Source: Lysobacter enzymogenes (GTDB lineage Bacteria; Pseudomonadota; Gammaproteobacteria; Xanthomonadales; Xanthomonadaceae). Taken from it: 64,000 nt of DNA. Positions 37,373-45,573 of the stretch are shown in pieces (the stretch's first letter is position 1; the number at the start of each line of letters is the position of its first letter). The stretch is taken from NCBI RefSeq assembly GCF_017355525.1, contig NZ_CP067395.1, positions 4,371,001 through 4,435,000 on the forward strand, in the 5' to 3' direction. The position numbers and the translations under genes were made by a program. The notes below the pieces were generated by a model. That model was not told where the DNA came from. It saw nothing but the letters and a program-made list of their open reading frames with translations, and ran no database searches.

Positions 37373-37640
37373 GCGTCGGGCCTGAAGGTTTTTCCACAAG
37401 AGCGCATCCGGGCGTCGGGCTTGAAGGTCTTTCCACAAGAGCGCATCCGGGCATCGGGCCTGAAGGCCTTTCCACAAGAGCGCATCCGGGCATCGGGCCT
37501 GAAGGTCTTTCCACAAGAGCGCACCCAGGCGTCGGGCCGGCGGTCTTTTCACAACAGCGCATCCAGGCATCGGATCTGAAGACCGTTCCGCAAGAGCGCA
37601 ACCGCTGTTGCGGGAGGACCTTCAGGCCCGGCGCTTCGTT
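37373..37640. repeat. Tandem array, 39 bp x 6, of family C repeat units
   Basis: Units start at 37373, 37412, 37451, 37490, 37529 and 37567 (39 bp, last 38 bp). Consensus is GCRTCGGGCCTGAAGGTCTT followed by TCCACAAGAGCGCATCCGG. Each unit carries a drifted half of the family C palindrome (GGGCCTGAAGG). The array ends at a better-preserved inverse half (GGGAGGACCTTCAGGCCC, about 37611-37631). There are no unique spacers, so it is not a CRISPR. It lies between the convergent EcsC and histidine kinase genes. Confidence 0.92.
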
Positions 37641-37646
37641 CTCAGC

Positions 37647-38954
37647 TCAAGCCGACGCCTTGAGCGACAGCGTCGTGCGCGTGCCGCGCTCGGCCTTGTC
37701 GAACCGCAGCGTCCAGCCCAGGTGTTCGCACAAACGCGAGATCAGGTCCAGGCCGATGCCGCCGCCTTCGCGGCCGCCGCGGGCGACGCGGGCGTAGATC
37801 GCGCTGATCTCCTCCGGAGTCATGCCGTGGCCCGGGTCGTCGATCACCACGGTGGCGTCGTCCTGCAGGCGGATCGCGATCTCGCCGCGGTCGCTGTTTT
37901 CGATCGCGTTGCGCAGCAGGTTGCCGATCGCCGCCTGCACGATCGGCAGCGGCGCCAGGATCTCGCAGCGCGGCAGCGGCGCCAGCGCCAGGGTCAGGTC
38001 CTTGTCGCGGGTCAGGTGGCGGTGGTCTTCGACGATTTCCGGCAACAGGTGGTCGAGCGCGACCCGGTCGCTGCTCGCGCTCAGGCGCTTGGGGTCCTTG
38101 GCCAGCACCAACAGCAGCGAAATCAGCTGCTCGACGTCGCGCGAGGTGCGGCGGATGCGGTTGAGCTGATGGCGGGTGCCGGCCGGCAGGTCGTTGTGCT
38201 CCAGCGCGATTTCGGCGGCGCCGGCGATCACCGAGATCGGCGTGCGCAACTCGTGGCTGGCGCTGTCGATGAAGGCGCGCTCGCGTTCGACGAAGCGGTC
38301 GTTGCGCTGCAGGTAGTCGTTGACCGCATCGGCGATCACCACCAGTTCGGAACTGGCCGATTCGGGCACTTCCACGCGCTCGCCGGAACGGTTCGGGCGC
38401 AGGCCGCCGATGCGTTGGGCCATGTTCGTCAGCGGCCGCACCAGCCGGTGCACGCCCCAGCCGATGACCACGCACAGCAGCAGCAAGGTGGTGATGGCCG
38501 AGCCGGCGATGGTCAGGGCGAGGTCGAACTCGCGGTGCTCCATGTCGTCGATGTCCAACGCCAGGGTCAGGCGGCGGCCGTCGACGTCGCGCACCAGGGT
38601 CACGTACTCGACCCCGGCGACCACCACTTCGTCGTGCACGCCCGGCGGCAGCGCTGCCAGCTCGCGCGGCGGCGGGCGGGTGGCGCTGTCGTACAGCGAC
38701 AGCGCCTGGGTGTCGCTCCAGCGGTAGTCCGGATCGCCGCGGCTGCGCTCGACGAAGTAATCCATCTCGGTGTTCATCAATGACGTCCACACCAGATGCT
38801 CGGCGTGTTCGTTGACGAAGAAGCCCTGCACCACCACCGCGATCGACAGCAGCGCGGTGTAGCCGAACAGGCCGAGCAGGATGCGCTGGCGCAGGCTCGA
38901 GCGCGCCGGCGTCCGCGCCGGCGGCGCGGCGGCGCGGTCAGGCGGGGTTGCCAT
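37647..38954 (-). CDS. Sensor histidine kinase
   Basis: A membrane kinase of 435 residues. TM1 is at about 26-47 (ILLGLFGYTALLSIAVVVQG), a periplasmic sensor spans 48-145, TM2 is at about 147-168 (IAGSAITTLLLLCVVIGWGV) and HAMP-like sequence follows. The H-box is FIDSASHELRTPISVIAG. The N-box is LLRNAIENSDRG, G1 is VIDDPGHGMTPEE and G2 is GGREGGGIGLDLISRL. It overlaps the response regulator gene by 17 bp. The pair is divergent from a PAP2/EptA operon, the layout of lipid A-modifying PmrAB-type systems, so it may sense envelope damage or cationic peptides. Confidence 0.93.
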   Translation of the reverse strand: MATPPDRAAAPPARTPARSSLRQRILLGLFGYTALLSIAVVVQGFFVNEHAEHLVWTSLMNTEMDYFVERSRGDPDYRWSDTQALSLYDSATRPPPRELAALPPGVHDEVVVAGVEYVTLVRDVDGRRLTLALDIDDMEHREFDLALTIAGSAITTLLLLCVVIGWGVHRLVRPLTNMAQRIGGLRPNRSGERVEVPESASSELVVIADAVNDYLQRNDRFVERERAFIDSASHELRTPISVIAGAAEIALEHNDLPAGTRHQLNRIRRTSRDVEQLISLLLVLAKDPKRLSASSDRVALDHLLPEIVEDHRHLTRDKDLTLALAPLPRCEILAPLPIVQAAIGNLLRNAIENSDRGEIAIRLQDDATVVIDDPGHGMTPEEISAIYARVARGGREGGGIGLDLISRLCEHLGWTLRFDKAERGTRTTLSLKASA

Positions 38955-39651
38955 CGGCCTCGTGATCGCCGGAGTCGGCCGGCACCGCCAGGCGATAGCC
39001 CACGCGCGGCAGGGTCTGGATCAGCTTGACCGGGTACGGCCCGTCGACCGCGCGGCGCAGTTCGTAGATATGCGAGCGCAGCATGTCGCCGTCGGGCGGG
39101 CTGTCGCCCCACAGCGCGTGTTCCAGGCGTTCGCGGGTGACCGCGCCGGGGCTGGACTGCATCAGCACCTCGAGCAGCTTGCGGCAGGCCGGGTACAGGT
39201 GCAGCGAGCGGCCGCCGCGGCTGACTTCCAGGGTGGTCAGGTCGAGCTTGAGGTCGGCGACCTGCAGCAGCTTGCTGCGGCCGCGGCCGGCGGCGCGCGC
39301 GGCCAGCGCTTCCAGCCGCACTTCCAGTTCGGGCAGGGCGAAGGGTTTGGTCAGGTAGTCGTCGGCGCCGGCGCGGAAGCCGGCGATCTTGTCGGGCAGT
39401 TCGTCGCGCGCGGTCAGCATCAGCACCGGCACGTCGGAACCGGCTTCCTCGCGCAGGCTGCGCAGCACCTCGCGGCCGTCCAGGCGCGGCAGCATCCAGT
39501 CCAGCACGATCGCGTCGTAGCGCTGGGTCACCGCCAGGTGCAGGCCGGTGGGCCCGTCGGGCGCCGCGTCGAGGGTGTAGCCGCGCGCTTCGAAGTAATC
39601 GAAGAGGTTGGCCACCAGGTTGCGATTGTCTTCCACCACCAACAGGCGCAT
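38938..39651 (-). CDS. OmpR-family response regulator
   Basis: The 237-residue protein has a receiver domain (LLVVEDNRNLVANLFDYFEA; phosphoacceptor Asp in AIVLDWMLPRLDG; Lys in YLTKPFALPELE) and a C-terminal winged helix (LYPACRKLLEVLMQ, MLRSHIYELRRAVDG, IQTLPRVGYRLAV). I chose the ATG at 39651, which starts the receiver fold. It is the first gene of the pair, overlapping the kinase start. The divergent PAP2-EptA operon is the first candidate target. Confidence 0.93.
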   Translation of the reverse strand: MRLLVVEDNRNLVANLFDYFEARGYTLDAAPDGPTGLHLAVTQRYDAIVLDWMLPRLDGREVLRSLREEAGSDVPVLMLTARDELPDKIAGFRAGADDYLTKPFALPELEVRLEALAARAAGRGRSKLLQVADLKLDLTTLEVSRGGRSLHLYPACRKLLEVLMQSSPGAVTRERLEHALWGDSPPDGDMLRSHIYELRRAVDGPYPVKLIQTLPRVGYRLAVPADSGDHEADGNPA

Positions 39652-39993
39652 GCGCCGGTTCTCCTGCCGCAGACGCGGTCTGAACTGAGTGTGCCTCATG
39701 CCTGCGGCGAGAGGTCTTGCCGAACGAAGGGTGAGCGCGGCTCCCCGGGTCCCCGGCGCAGACCGGCACTGTGGCTACGGTGGCGTCGGAACCCCGTCGG
39801 AACAAGGGGCGAGCCCACCGAATCTGAACGAAATGCGGCCAAAAACGCGCGGTTTCCCCCGTTTAACGCGCCGCCAACCCGGTTCCGACCGCTCTCCGAC
39901 AGCGCTGTTTCGATCATCGCCGGCAATCCTCCCGGCCGTTGTGTGGCCGCCGCGCGGATTTCTCACGTCCGCTCACGAGCCCCGTTGCCGTCG
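39652..39993. other. Divergent intergenic region, two-component system / lipid A operon
   Basis: This 342-bp gap presumably contains both promoters. No open frame is convincing. An A+T-richer patch around 39820-39865 (CCACCGAATCTGAACGAAAT and GCCAAAAACGCGCGGTTTCC) is the best promoter candidate for the rightward operon. I could not identify direct repeats typical of an OmpR-family site. Confidence 0.45.
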
Positions 39994-40800
39994 ATGAATC
40001 GCTCCGTTTCCAGGCCGCTCGCCGCGGCCGCTGCGCGGCCTGCCGCGTTGCCCGTCGTACTGCCCGGCGTCGCCGCCGGCGTTCCCGCGCGCCGCTTCCT
40101 GCTGCGCCACGCGCTGTGGCCGCTGCTCGCGCTGGTAGCGCTGTCGGCATGGAGCATGGGGCTGGGCGGCGATTTCTGGCTGGCCGACCGCCTGTTCGTC
40201 TTGCAGGGCGGCCGCTGGGCGCTGCAGAACGCCTACCTGACCGAGCACGTGATCCACCGCTTCGGCCGCGACGCGAGCACCGTCGCCTGGCTCGGCGCGT
40301 TCGCCTTGTGGCTGTTCGCGCGTTCGCGCCCGGCGCTGTCCGAATGGCGCCGGCCGCTGGCCTATCTGCTGCTGGCGACGCTGCTGGCGGTGTCGCTGGT
40401 GTCGGGGCTGAAGTCGCTGACCAACATGGACTGCCCCTGGGACCTGAGCCGTTACGGCGGCGAAGTCGCTTTCTACGGCCTGTTCGATGCGCGTCCGGCC
40501 GGCCTGGACCGCGGCGTGTGCTTCCCCGCCGGCCATGCCAGCGGCGGCTACGCCTGGGTCGCGTTGTATTTCTTCTTCCTGCAAGTGCGGCCGCGGCTGC
40601 GCTGGCTGGGTCTGGCGGCCGGCTTGAGCGTCGGCGCGCTGTTCGGCTTCTCGCAGCAGCTGCGCGGCGCGCACTTCCTCTCGCACGACGTGTGGACGCT
40701 GGCGATCGCCTGGTTCGTGGCGCTGACCCTGTATCTGGCTATGGCCCGGCGCGAACCGGCGCCGGCGGCGCGCCCGGCGCTGCAAGGAGCCGGCCGATGA
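39994..40800 (+). CDS. PAP2-family membrane phosphatase
   Basis: A 268-residue membrane protein with about six hydrophobic segments. The PAP2 catalytic motifs are SLKSLTNMDCPWDL (motif 1 region), VCFPAGHASGGYAW (motif 2, PxGH) and QQLRGAHFLSHDVWTL (motif 3, R-x4-H-x3-D). By family it dephosphorylates lipid phosphates. Its coupling by a 4-bp overlap to a phosphoethanolamine transferase points to lipid A 1-phosphate or undecaprenyl-diphosphate as substrate. The N-terminus contains a polyalanine segment before the first helix. I chose the ATG at 39994. Confidence 0.87.
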   Translation: MNRSVSRPLAAAAARPAALPVVLPGVAAGVPARRFLLRHALWPLLALVALSAWSMGLGGDFWLADRLFVLQGGRWALQNAYLTEHVIHRFGRDASTVAWLGAFALWLFARSRPALSEWRRPLAYLLLATLLAVSLVSGLKSLTNMDCPWDLSRYGGEVAFYGLFDARPAGLDRGVCFPAGHASGGYAWVALYFFFLQVRPRLRWLGLAAGLSVGALFGFSQQLRGAHFLSHDVWTLAIAWFVALTLYLAMARREPAPAARPALQGAGR

Positions 40801-42458
40801 GCACCGTCGTCCGTTCCCAGTTGCGCTGGCCGGCGTGGTTGTCGTACCGGCCCACGCTCAGCGTCGAAACCATCGTCGTCGTCGCCAGCGTGTTCTTCGC
40901 CGCGTTCGCCAACAACGCGTTCTGGCGCGCGGCCTCGGCCGCGGGCGCGTTCGCCGACGCCCACGGCGCCTGGGTCGCGGTGTGCGTGTTCGCCGCGGTC
41001 GTCGCGATCACGTCGCTGTTGCTGGGCGTGCTGCTCAACCGCTGGACGGTCAAGCCGCTGCTGACGGTGTTGCTGCTCGTCACCGCCGGCGCGGCCCATT
41101 TCATGAGCCAGTATGGCGTGTATCTGGACACCGGCATGATCCGCAACGTGCTGCAGTCCGACGGCAAGGAGTCGGCGGAGCTGTTCACCGCCGGCCTGAT
41201 CCTGCCGCTGCTGCTGTACGGCGTGCTGCCGGCGGTGTTGCTGTGGCGGGTGCAGGTCAAGACGCGGCCGCTGGCGCGCGCGCTGCTGGTCCGGCTGGGC
41301 TTGCTGACCGCGTCGCTGGCGCTGGCCGGGCTGGCGCTGCTGGGTTCGTACCAGGACATCTCGGCGCTGCTGCGCAATCACAAGGAAATGCGGCATCTGG
41401 TAACGCCGGCCAATTACCTGGTGTCGATCGCGCGGGTGGCGCTGGACGATTCGGCCTCGCGCGTGCGCGGCCGCGCGCCGATCGGCACCGACGCGCGCGT
41501 CGCCGCCGCGCGCACCGCCAGCCCGAAACCGCGCCTGCTGGTGCTGGTGGTCGGCGAAACCGTGCGCGCGCAGAACTGGGGCCTCAACGGCTACGAGCGC
41601 CAGACCACGCCGGAGCTGGCGCGGATCGCGCCGATCAATTTCCCCGACACGACCGCCTGCGGCAGCAGCACCGAGGTGTCGGTGCCGTGCATGTTCTCGC
41701 CGTACGGCCGCGCCAACTACGACAAGCGCCGCATCCAGGGTTCGGAATCGCTGCTCAACGTGCTCGAGTACGCCGGCATCCAGACCCTGTGGCGCGACAA
41801 CCAGACCGGCTGCAAGAACGTGTGCAAGGGGCTGGCGTTCGAATCGTTCGAACACGCCAACGATCCCAAGTTCTGCGGTCCCGACGGCTGCTTCGACGAG
41901 GTCATGCTCGGCGGCCTGCGCGAGCGCATCGGCGCCAAGCCGGGCGACGCGGTGGTGGTGCTGCACCAGCTGGGCAACCACGGGCCGGCCTATTTCCGCC
42001 GCTACCCCGAGCGCCTGCGCCGCTGGACGCCGACCTGCGACACCAACGAACTGGGCCAGTGCGACCGCGAGCAGATCGTCAACGCCTACGACAATGCGGT
42101 GATGGCGACCGACGAGTTCCTCGCCCGCACGATCCGTTACCTGGCCGAGGACAGCTCGCGCGACACCGCGATGATCTATCTGTCCGATCACGGCGAGTCG
42201 CTCGGCGAGAACGGGCTGTACCTGCACGGCGTACCGTACGCGATCGCGCCCAAGACCCAGACCAAGGTGCCGATGGTGATGTGGTTCTCGCCGGGCTTCG
42301 CGGCCTCGCGCGGCCTGGACCTGCAGTGCCTGCGCGCGGAATCGGCGAAGCCGGCCAGTCAGGACAACCTGTTCCATTCGGTGCTGGGCTTGATGCAGGT
42401 GGAGACCAGCGTTTATCAGAAGCCGATGGATCTGTTTGCGCCTTGCGTGAAGGCGTAA
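40797..42458 (+). CDS. eptA: Lipid A phosphoethanolamine transferase
   Basis: An inner-membrane enzyme of 553 residues that moves phosphoethanolamine from phosphatidylethanolamine to lipid A phosphates, lowering negative charge and conferring polymyxin resistance. Five transmembrane helices occupy roughly residues 20-195. The periplasmic alkaline-phosphatase-like domain shows VVGETVRAQNWGLNGYERQTTPEL, the nucleophile region TTACGSSTEVSVPCMFSPY and the zinc ligands in LHQLGNHGPAYF and YLSDHGESLGENGLYLHG. Six or more cysteines are placed as in EptA/MCR disulfides (TGCKNVC, FCGPDGCF, TCDTNELGQC). It overlaps the PAP2 gene (ATGA) and is divergent from a two-component system. Confidence 0.95.
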   Translation: MSTVVRSQLRWPAWLSYRPTLSVETIVVVASVFFAAFANNAFWRAASAAGAFADAHGAWVAVCVFAAVVAITSLLLGVLLNRWTVKPLLTVLLLVTAGAAHFMSQYGVYLDTGMIRNVLQSDGKESAELFTAGLILPLLLYGVLPAVLLWRVQVKTRPLARALLVRLGLLTASLALAGLALLGSYQDISALLRNHKEMRHLVTPANYLVSIARVALDDSASRVRGRAPIGTDARVAAARTASPKPRLLVLVVGETVRAQNWGLNGYERQTTPELARIAPINFPDTTACGSSTEVSVPCMFSPYGRANYDKRRIQGSESLLNVLEYAGIQTLWRDNQTGCKNVCKGLAFESFEHANDPKFCGPDGCFDEVMLGGLRERIGAKPGDAVVVLHQLGNHGPAYFRRYPERLRRWTPTCDTNELGQCDREQIVNAYDNAVMATDEFLARTIRYLAEDSSRDTAMIYLSDHGESLGENGLYLHGVPYAIAPKTQTKVPMVMWFSPGFAASRGLDLQCLRAESAKPASQDNLFHSVLGLMQVETSVYQKPMDLFAPCVKA

Positions 42459-42478
42459 GTATCGACGCAGTTTAGTTG

Positions 42479-42544
42479 TCGCGGTCGCGGCTCGCGCCGC
42501 TCCTACATGAGCTACCTGTAGGAGCGGCGCGAGCCGCGACCGCG
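42479..42544. repeat. Family B palindromic repeat, compact inverted arrangement
   Basis: Here the two halves face the other way: TCGCGGTCGCGGCTCGCGCC...CTCCTACA, then TGAGCTACC, then TGTAGGAG...CGAGCCGCGACCGCG. This makes a near-perfect 60-bp stem that could end both convergent transcripts (eptA and the patatin gene). Confidence 0.9.
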
Positions 42545-42576
42545 TCAATGCGACAACGACGAACCCCGCCTCCGCG

Positions 42577-43842
42577 CTAACTCGCCCCCCACCAGCGCCG
42601 ATGCAGCACCCGCGCATGGCTGCGCCGCAGCCACCGGCGCACCCGGCTCTCGTCGGCGCGTTCGAGATACGGCCACGCCGCCGGCGCCGCGTCCGAAACC
42701 CAGCCGTTCTGCCGCCACAACGCATCGTGCGCGGCGAAATAGCCGTGGTTGACCAGCACCTCGAACTCGACGTCGAGGAAGCGGTCCAGATCGGTGCGCA
42801 GGCGCCCGAGCACGTCGCGCACCAGCGCCGGGCTGTAGCCGTCGGCGCCTTCGTCGCGGTAGCCGGTCAGGCTCCAGTACACGCCGATCAGCGCGCCGCT
42901 TTCGGCCTGGCCGAAGAACAGCCGCTTGCGCAGCGCTTCGGCCTGGTTGCTCATGACCTGGGTGTAGCGCAGCAGCCGCGACAGCCACCAGCGCTTGCTC
43001 TCGAACACGAACGGGCCGCCGGCGTCGGACACCAGCACCTCGCGGTAACGGCGCAGACTGGGTTCGGTGGCGAGGTTGTCGTAGACGCCGCCGTCGCTGA
43101 GCTCGATGCGCGCGCGCAGCTCGTCGCCGTCGTCGCCGCGGTAATCGCCGCGCTGGTAGTCGCCCGGCGCGGCCTCGAAGCGGACCGGGCCGAACACCGG
43201 CGGGAAGCACGAAGACGCGGCGACCGCGCAGCTCAGCCGCACCCGCCGCGCGCCGTCGCGCAGATAGCCGGCGAGGTAGTCGCCGACGCGGCGGCGCGAG
43301 AATTCCCAGTTGACGCCGAAGGTCAGGTCGCTGGCGCAGAACACGAACGACGGCGATTCCGGCAGTTCGTCGAGGTGGCGTTCGCCGAACGCGCGTATGT
43401 AGCCGCGTTCGAGCAGGCCGATGCGCCACGACGGCTTGAGCCAGTTGAACGGCAGCGTCGCCAGCACCGGCCAGGTGCGCAGGTCGCGCGCGGCGACTTC
43501 GCGGAAGGGTTCGACCACGACCGCGCGGAAGTCGATGCGGTCGCTCCACGCGGCGAAGCTTTCGTCGCCGTCGCGGCGGGTGTCGAGGTAGCGGCAGGCC
43601 AGCCAGGCCGAGACGATGCTGCCGCCTGAGACCGAGCTGATCAGGCTCAGGCCGGCGAGCAGGCCGGCCTCGTGCAGGCGCAGCAGCCCGCCGAGGTGGA
43701 ACAGCGCGGCGCGGTAGCCGCCGCCGGACAGGCACAGCGCGCGGCCTTCGCGCTGATTGACGCCGCTGTGCGCGGCCAGTTCGGCGCGGCGCGCCTCGCG
43801 CCGCACGCGCAGGCGCTCGAGTTCGACGTCGGTGCTTTGCAT
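42577..43842 (-). CDS. Patatin-like phospholipase
   Basis: The 421-residue protein has a patatin domain. The oxyanion loop is LCLSGGGYRAALFHLGGL (about 37-53). The nucleophile elbow is ISSVSGGSIVSAWLA (Ser72), and the catalytic Asp lies in LSDGGVYDNLATE near residue 253. Patatins are Ser-Asp dyad lipid acyl hydrolases. No signal peptide is present. The C-terminal third has aromatic-rich segments (ESKRWWLSRLLRYTQVM) suited to membrane contact. It is on the same strand as the glycosyltransferase/NRPS operon but 350 bp downstream, so co-transcription is uncertain. Confidence 0.9.
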   Translation of the reverse strand: MQSTDVELERLRVRREARRAELAAHSGVNQREGRALCLSGGGYRAALFHLGGLLRLHEAGLLAGLSLISSVSGGSIVSAWLACRYLDTRRDGDESFAAWSDRIDFRAVVVEPFREVAARDLRTWPVLATLPFNWLKPSWRIGLLERGYIRAFGERHLDELPESPSFVFCASDLTFGVNWEFSRRRVGDYLAGYLRDGARRVRLSCAVAASSCFPPVFGPVRFEAAPGDYQRGDYRGDDGDELRARIELSDGGVYDNLATEPSLRRYREVLVSDAGGPFVFESKRWWLSRLLRYTQVMSNQAEALRKRLFFGQAESGALIGVYWSLTGYRDEGADGYSPALVRDVLGRLRTDLDRFLDVEFEVLVNHGYFAAHDALWRQNGWVSDAAPAAWPYLERADESRVRRWLRRSHARVLHRRWWGAS

Positions 43843-44192
43843 GGGGGAGGCCTCGCTCGCGGGCGGCGCGCGGATGCGCCGCGGGGCAGTCGGCCATTTT
43901 GCGCGGACGGCGTCTCCCAGGCTGTGACCGGGGCGTCGGCGCTGCGCGCTCCGGCCTCGCCACAGGGGAGGGGAGGCCGGAGCGCCCGCGTTGTGCGTGC
44001 GGCCGCGCGGGGCGGCCAAGAGCGGATGTCGGTGGGTTCCGGCTTTCGCCGGAACGAGATGGAGTTGAGGCGGCCCGGTTTGTCTTGAGATTGCGTTTGT
44101 TGAGGTCGCGCGGTTCGTCTGGGGCGTGCGGTCTGACCGCACGGGCGCTTTCGCGACCGAAGGCCTCGCCTCGGTCGCGAACCGGCCGCCGC
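43843..44192. other. Gene-free gap with a hairpin after the glycosyltransferase gene
   Basis: An inverted repeat, TCGCGACCGA / TCGGTCGCGA (about 44152-44181), lies just past the glycosyltransferase stop and may attenuate leftward transcription; it has no T-run. I see no gene in the rest. Confidence 0.5.
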
Positions 44193-45563
44193 TCAGGCCA
44201 CCCGTTCCAGCGGCAGCGCCGAGGCTTCGCGATCGAGCCGCAGCGGCGGCAACAGCCCCCACTCGTTGAGCGCGCGCACCGCCGCGGCGCCGCCGTTTTC
44301 GGCGCGGATCTTCTCGCCGAGCTCGTGCGCGGCGCGCACGCGTTCGGGCCGCAGCGCTTCCTCCACCGCCTGCGCCATCTGTTCGGCGGTGACCGTGCGC
44401 CGGTCCACGGCCGGCGGCGCGCAGCCGAGCGCGTGCATGCGCCGCGCCCAGAACGGTTGGTCGCCGAAGAACGGCACGAACACCGACGGCACGCCGGCGC
44501 GCGCCGCCGCCACCGTGGTGCCGGCGCCGCCGTGCTGCACGGTCGCGGCCATGCGCGGGAACAGCCAGTCGTGCGGCGCGGCTTCGATCACATAGACCTT
44601 GTCGTTCAAACGGCCGGGATCGCAGCGCAGCCCGCCCCAGCCGGTCGCCAGCACCGCGCGCCGGCCGCTGATGCGCACCGCGTCGAGCACCACCTGGGTC
44701 AGCGCCTCGGCGTTGTTGGCCAGCATGCTGCCGAAGCCGAAGTACACCGGCTTGTCGCCCTCGGCGAGGAAGTCGGCGAGGCCTTGCGGCGGCTGCCACA
44801 CGTCGGCCTGATCGAGGAACCAGCTGCCGGTGACCTTGACCTGTTCGGGCCAGTCGTCCGGCGGCGGCAGGATGTGGCGGCTGTAGCCGTAGAGCACGCG
44901 CATGCGGTCGGGGTTCTTGTCGAAGAACGGCCCGTACCACGGGAACAACGGCAGTTTCAGCTGCGGCCGGATCGCGCCGTTGACCGCCGGCTTGAGCGTG
45001 TACCAGGCCAGCAGCTTCATGACCGAGAACAGCGCCATGTTGACCGCGCCGGGGAATTCGCGTTCGGACCAGAACGACAGCGGCGACAGCTTGCGCGACG
45101 GCGTGAACGGTTGCAGGTGCGCCTGGATGAAGGGAATGCCGTCGGCTTCGCCGATCGCCTTGGCCAGCTGGGTGACGATGCCGGTGCCGACCAGCAGCGC
45201 CGCGCCCTCGCAGGCCGGCCGCGCTTCCTGCGCCCAGGTCGCCGCCCACTGCGCGAACTTGGCGCGGGTGTGCTGGACCAGGTACCAGGGGTTGAGCGCT
45301 TTATCGACGGTCTCGGGATTGTTGGTCAGCAAGTCGCTGAAGTCGGCGCTGATCGCCGAGAACTCCAGCCCCGCCTCGCGCACCAGCGGGGCGAAGTTGT
45401 CGCTGGTGACGATGCGCACCGGATAGCCGGCGCGCTTGAGCGCCTGGCCCAGGCCGATGCAAGGGCGCGCGTCGCCCTGGGTGCCGACGGTGAAGATCAC
45501 CACCGCGCCGGGCGTGACCGGAGCGGCGGCGTCGGCTTTGACGGGAAGTGCGGATGCGGACAC
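44193..45563 (-). CDS. GT1-family glycosyltransferase (sterol/macrolide UGT-like)
   Basis: The 456-residue protein has a two-domain GT-B fold. The N-terminal acceptor domain starts VVIFTVGTQGDARPCIGLGQALKRAGYPVRIVT, typical of sterol 3-beta-glucosyltransferases and antibiotic glycosyltransferases. The donor domain ends with the signature TVQHGGAGTTVAAARAGVPSVFVPFFGDQPFWARRM, which binds the nucleotide sugar. The start is a GTG with AAGGAG six bases upstream; longer frames upstream run into the NRPS gene. The gap to the NRPS stop is only 10 bp, so the two are an operon. The likely acceptor is the NRPS product or a lipid; this is inference. Confidence 0.9.
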   Translation of the reverse strand: MSASALPVKADAAAPVTPGAVVIFTVGTQGDARPCIGLGQALKRAGYPVRIVTSDNFAPLVREAGLEFSAISADFSDLLTNNPETVDKALNPWYLVQHTRAKFAQWAATWAQEARPACEGAALLVGTGIVTQLAKAIGEADGIPFIQAHLQPFTPSRKLSPLSFWSEREFPGAVNMALFSVMKLLAWYTLKPAVNGAIRPQLKLPLFPWYGPFFDKNPDRMRVLYGYSRHILPPPDDWPEQVKVTGSWFLDQADVWQPPQGLADFLAEGDKPVYFGFGSMLANNAEALTQVVLDAVRISGRRAVLATGWGGLRCDPGRLNDKVYVIEAAPHDWLFPRMAATVQHGGAGTTVAAARAGVPSVFVPFFGDQPFWARRMHALGCAPPAVDRRTVTAEQMAQAVEEALRPERVRAAHELGEKIRAENGGAAAVRALNEWGLLPPLRLDREASALPLERVA

Positions 45564-45573
45564 GAACGTCTCC

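Noticed and set aside
37373..37640. Possible CRISPR array of 39-bp units.
   Set aside because: Contiguous units without spacers, derived from the family C repeat.
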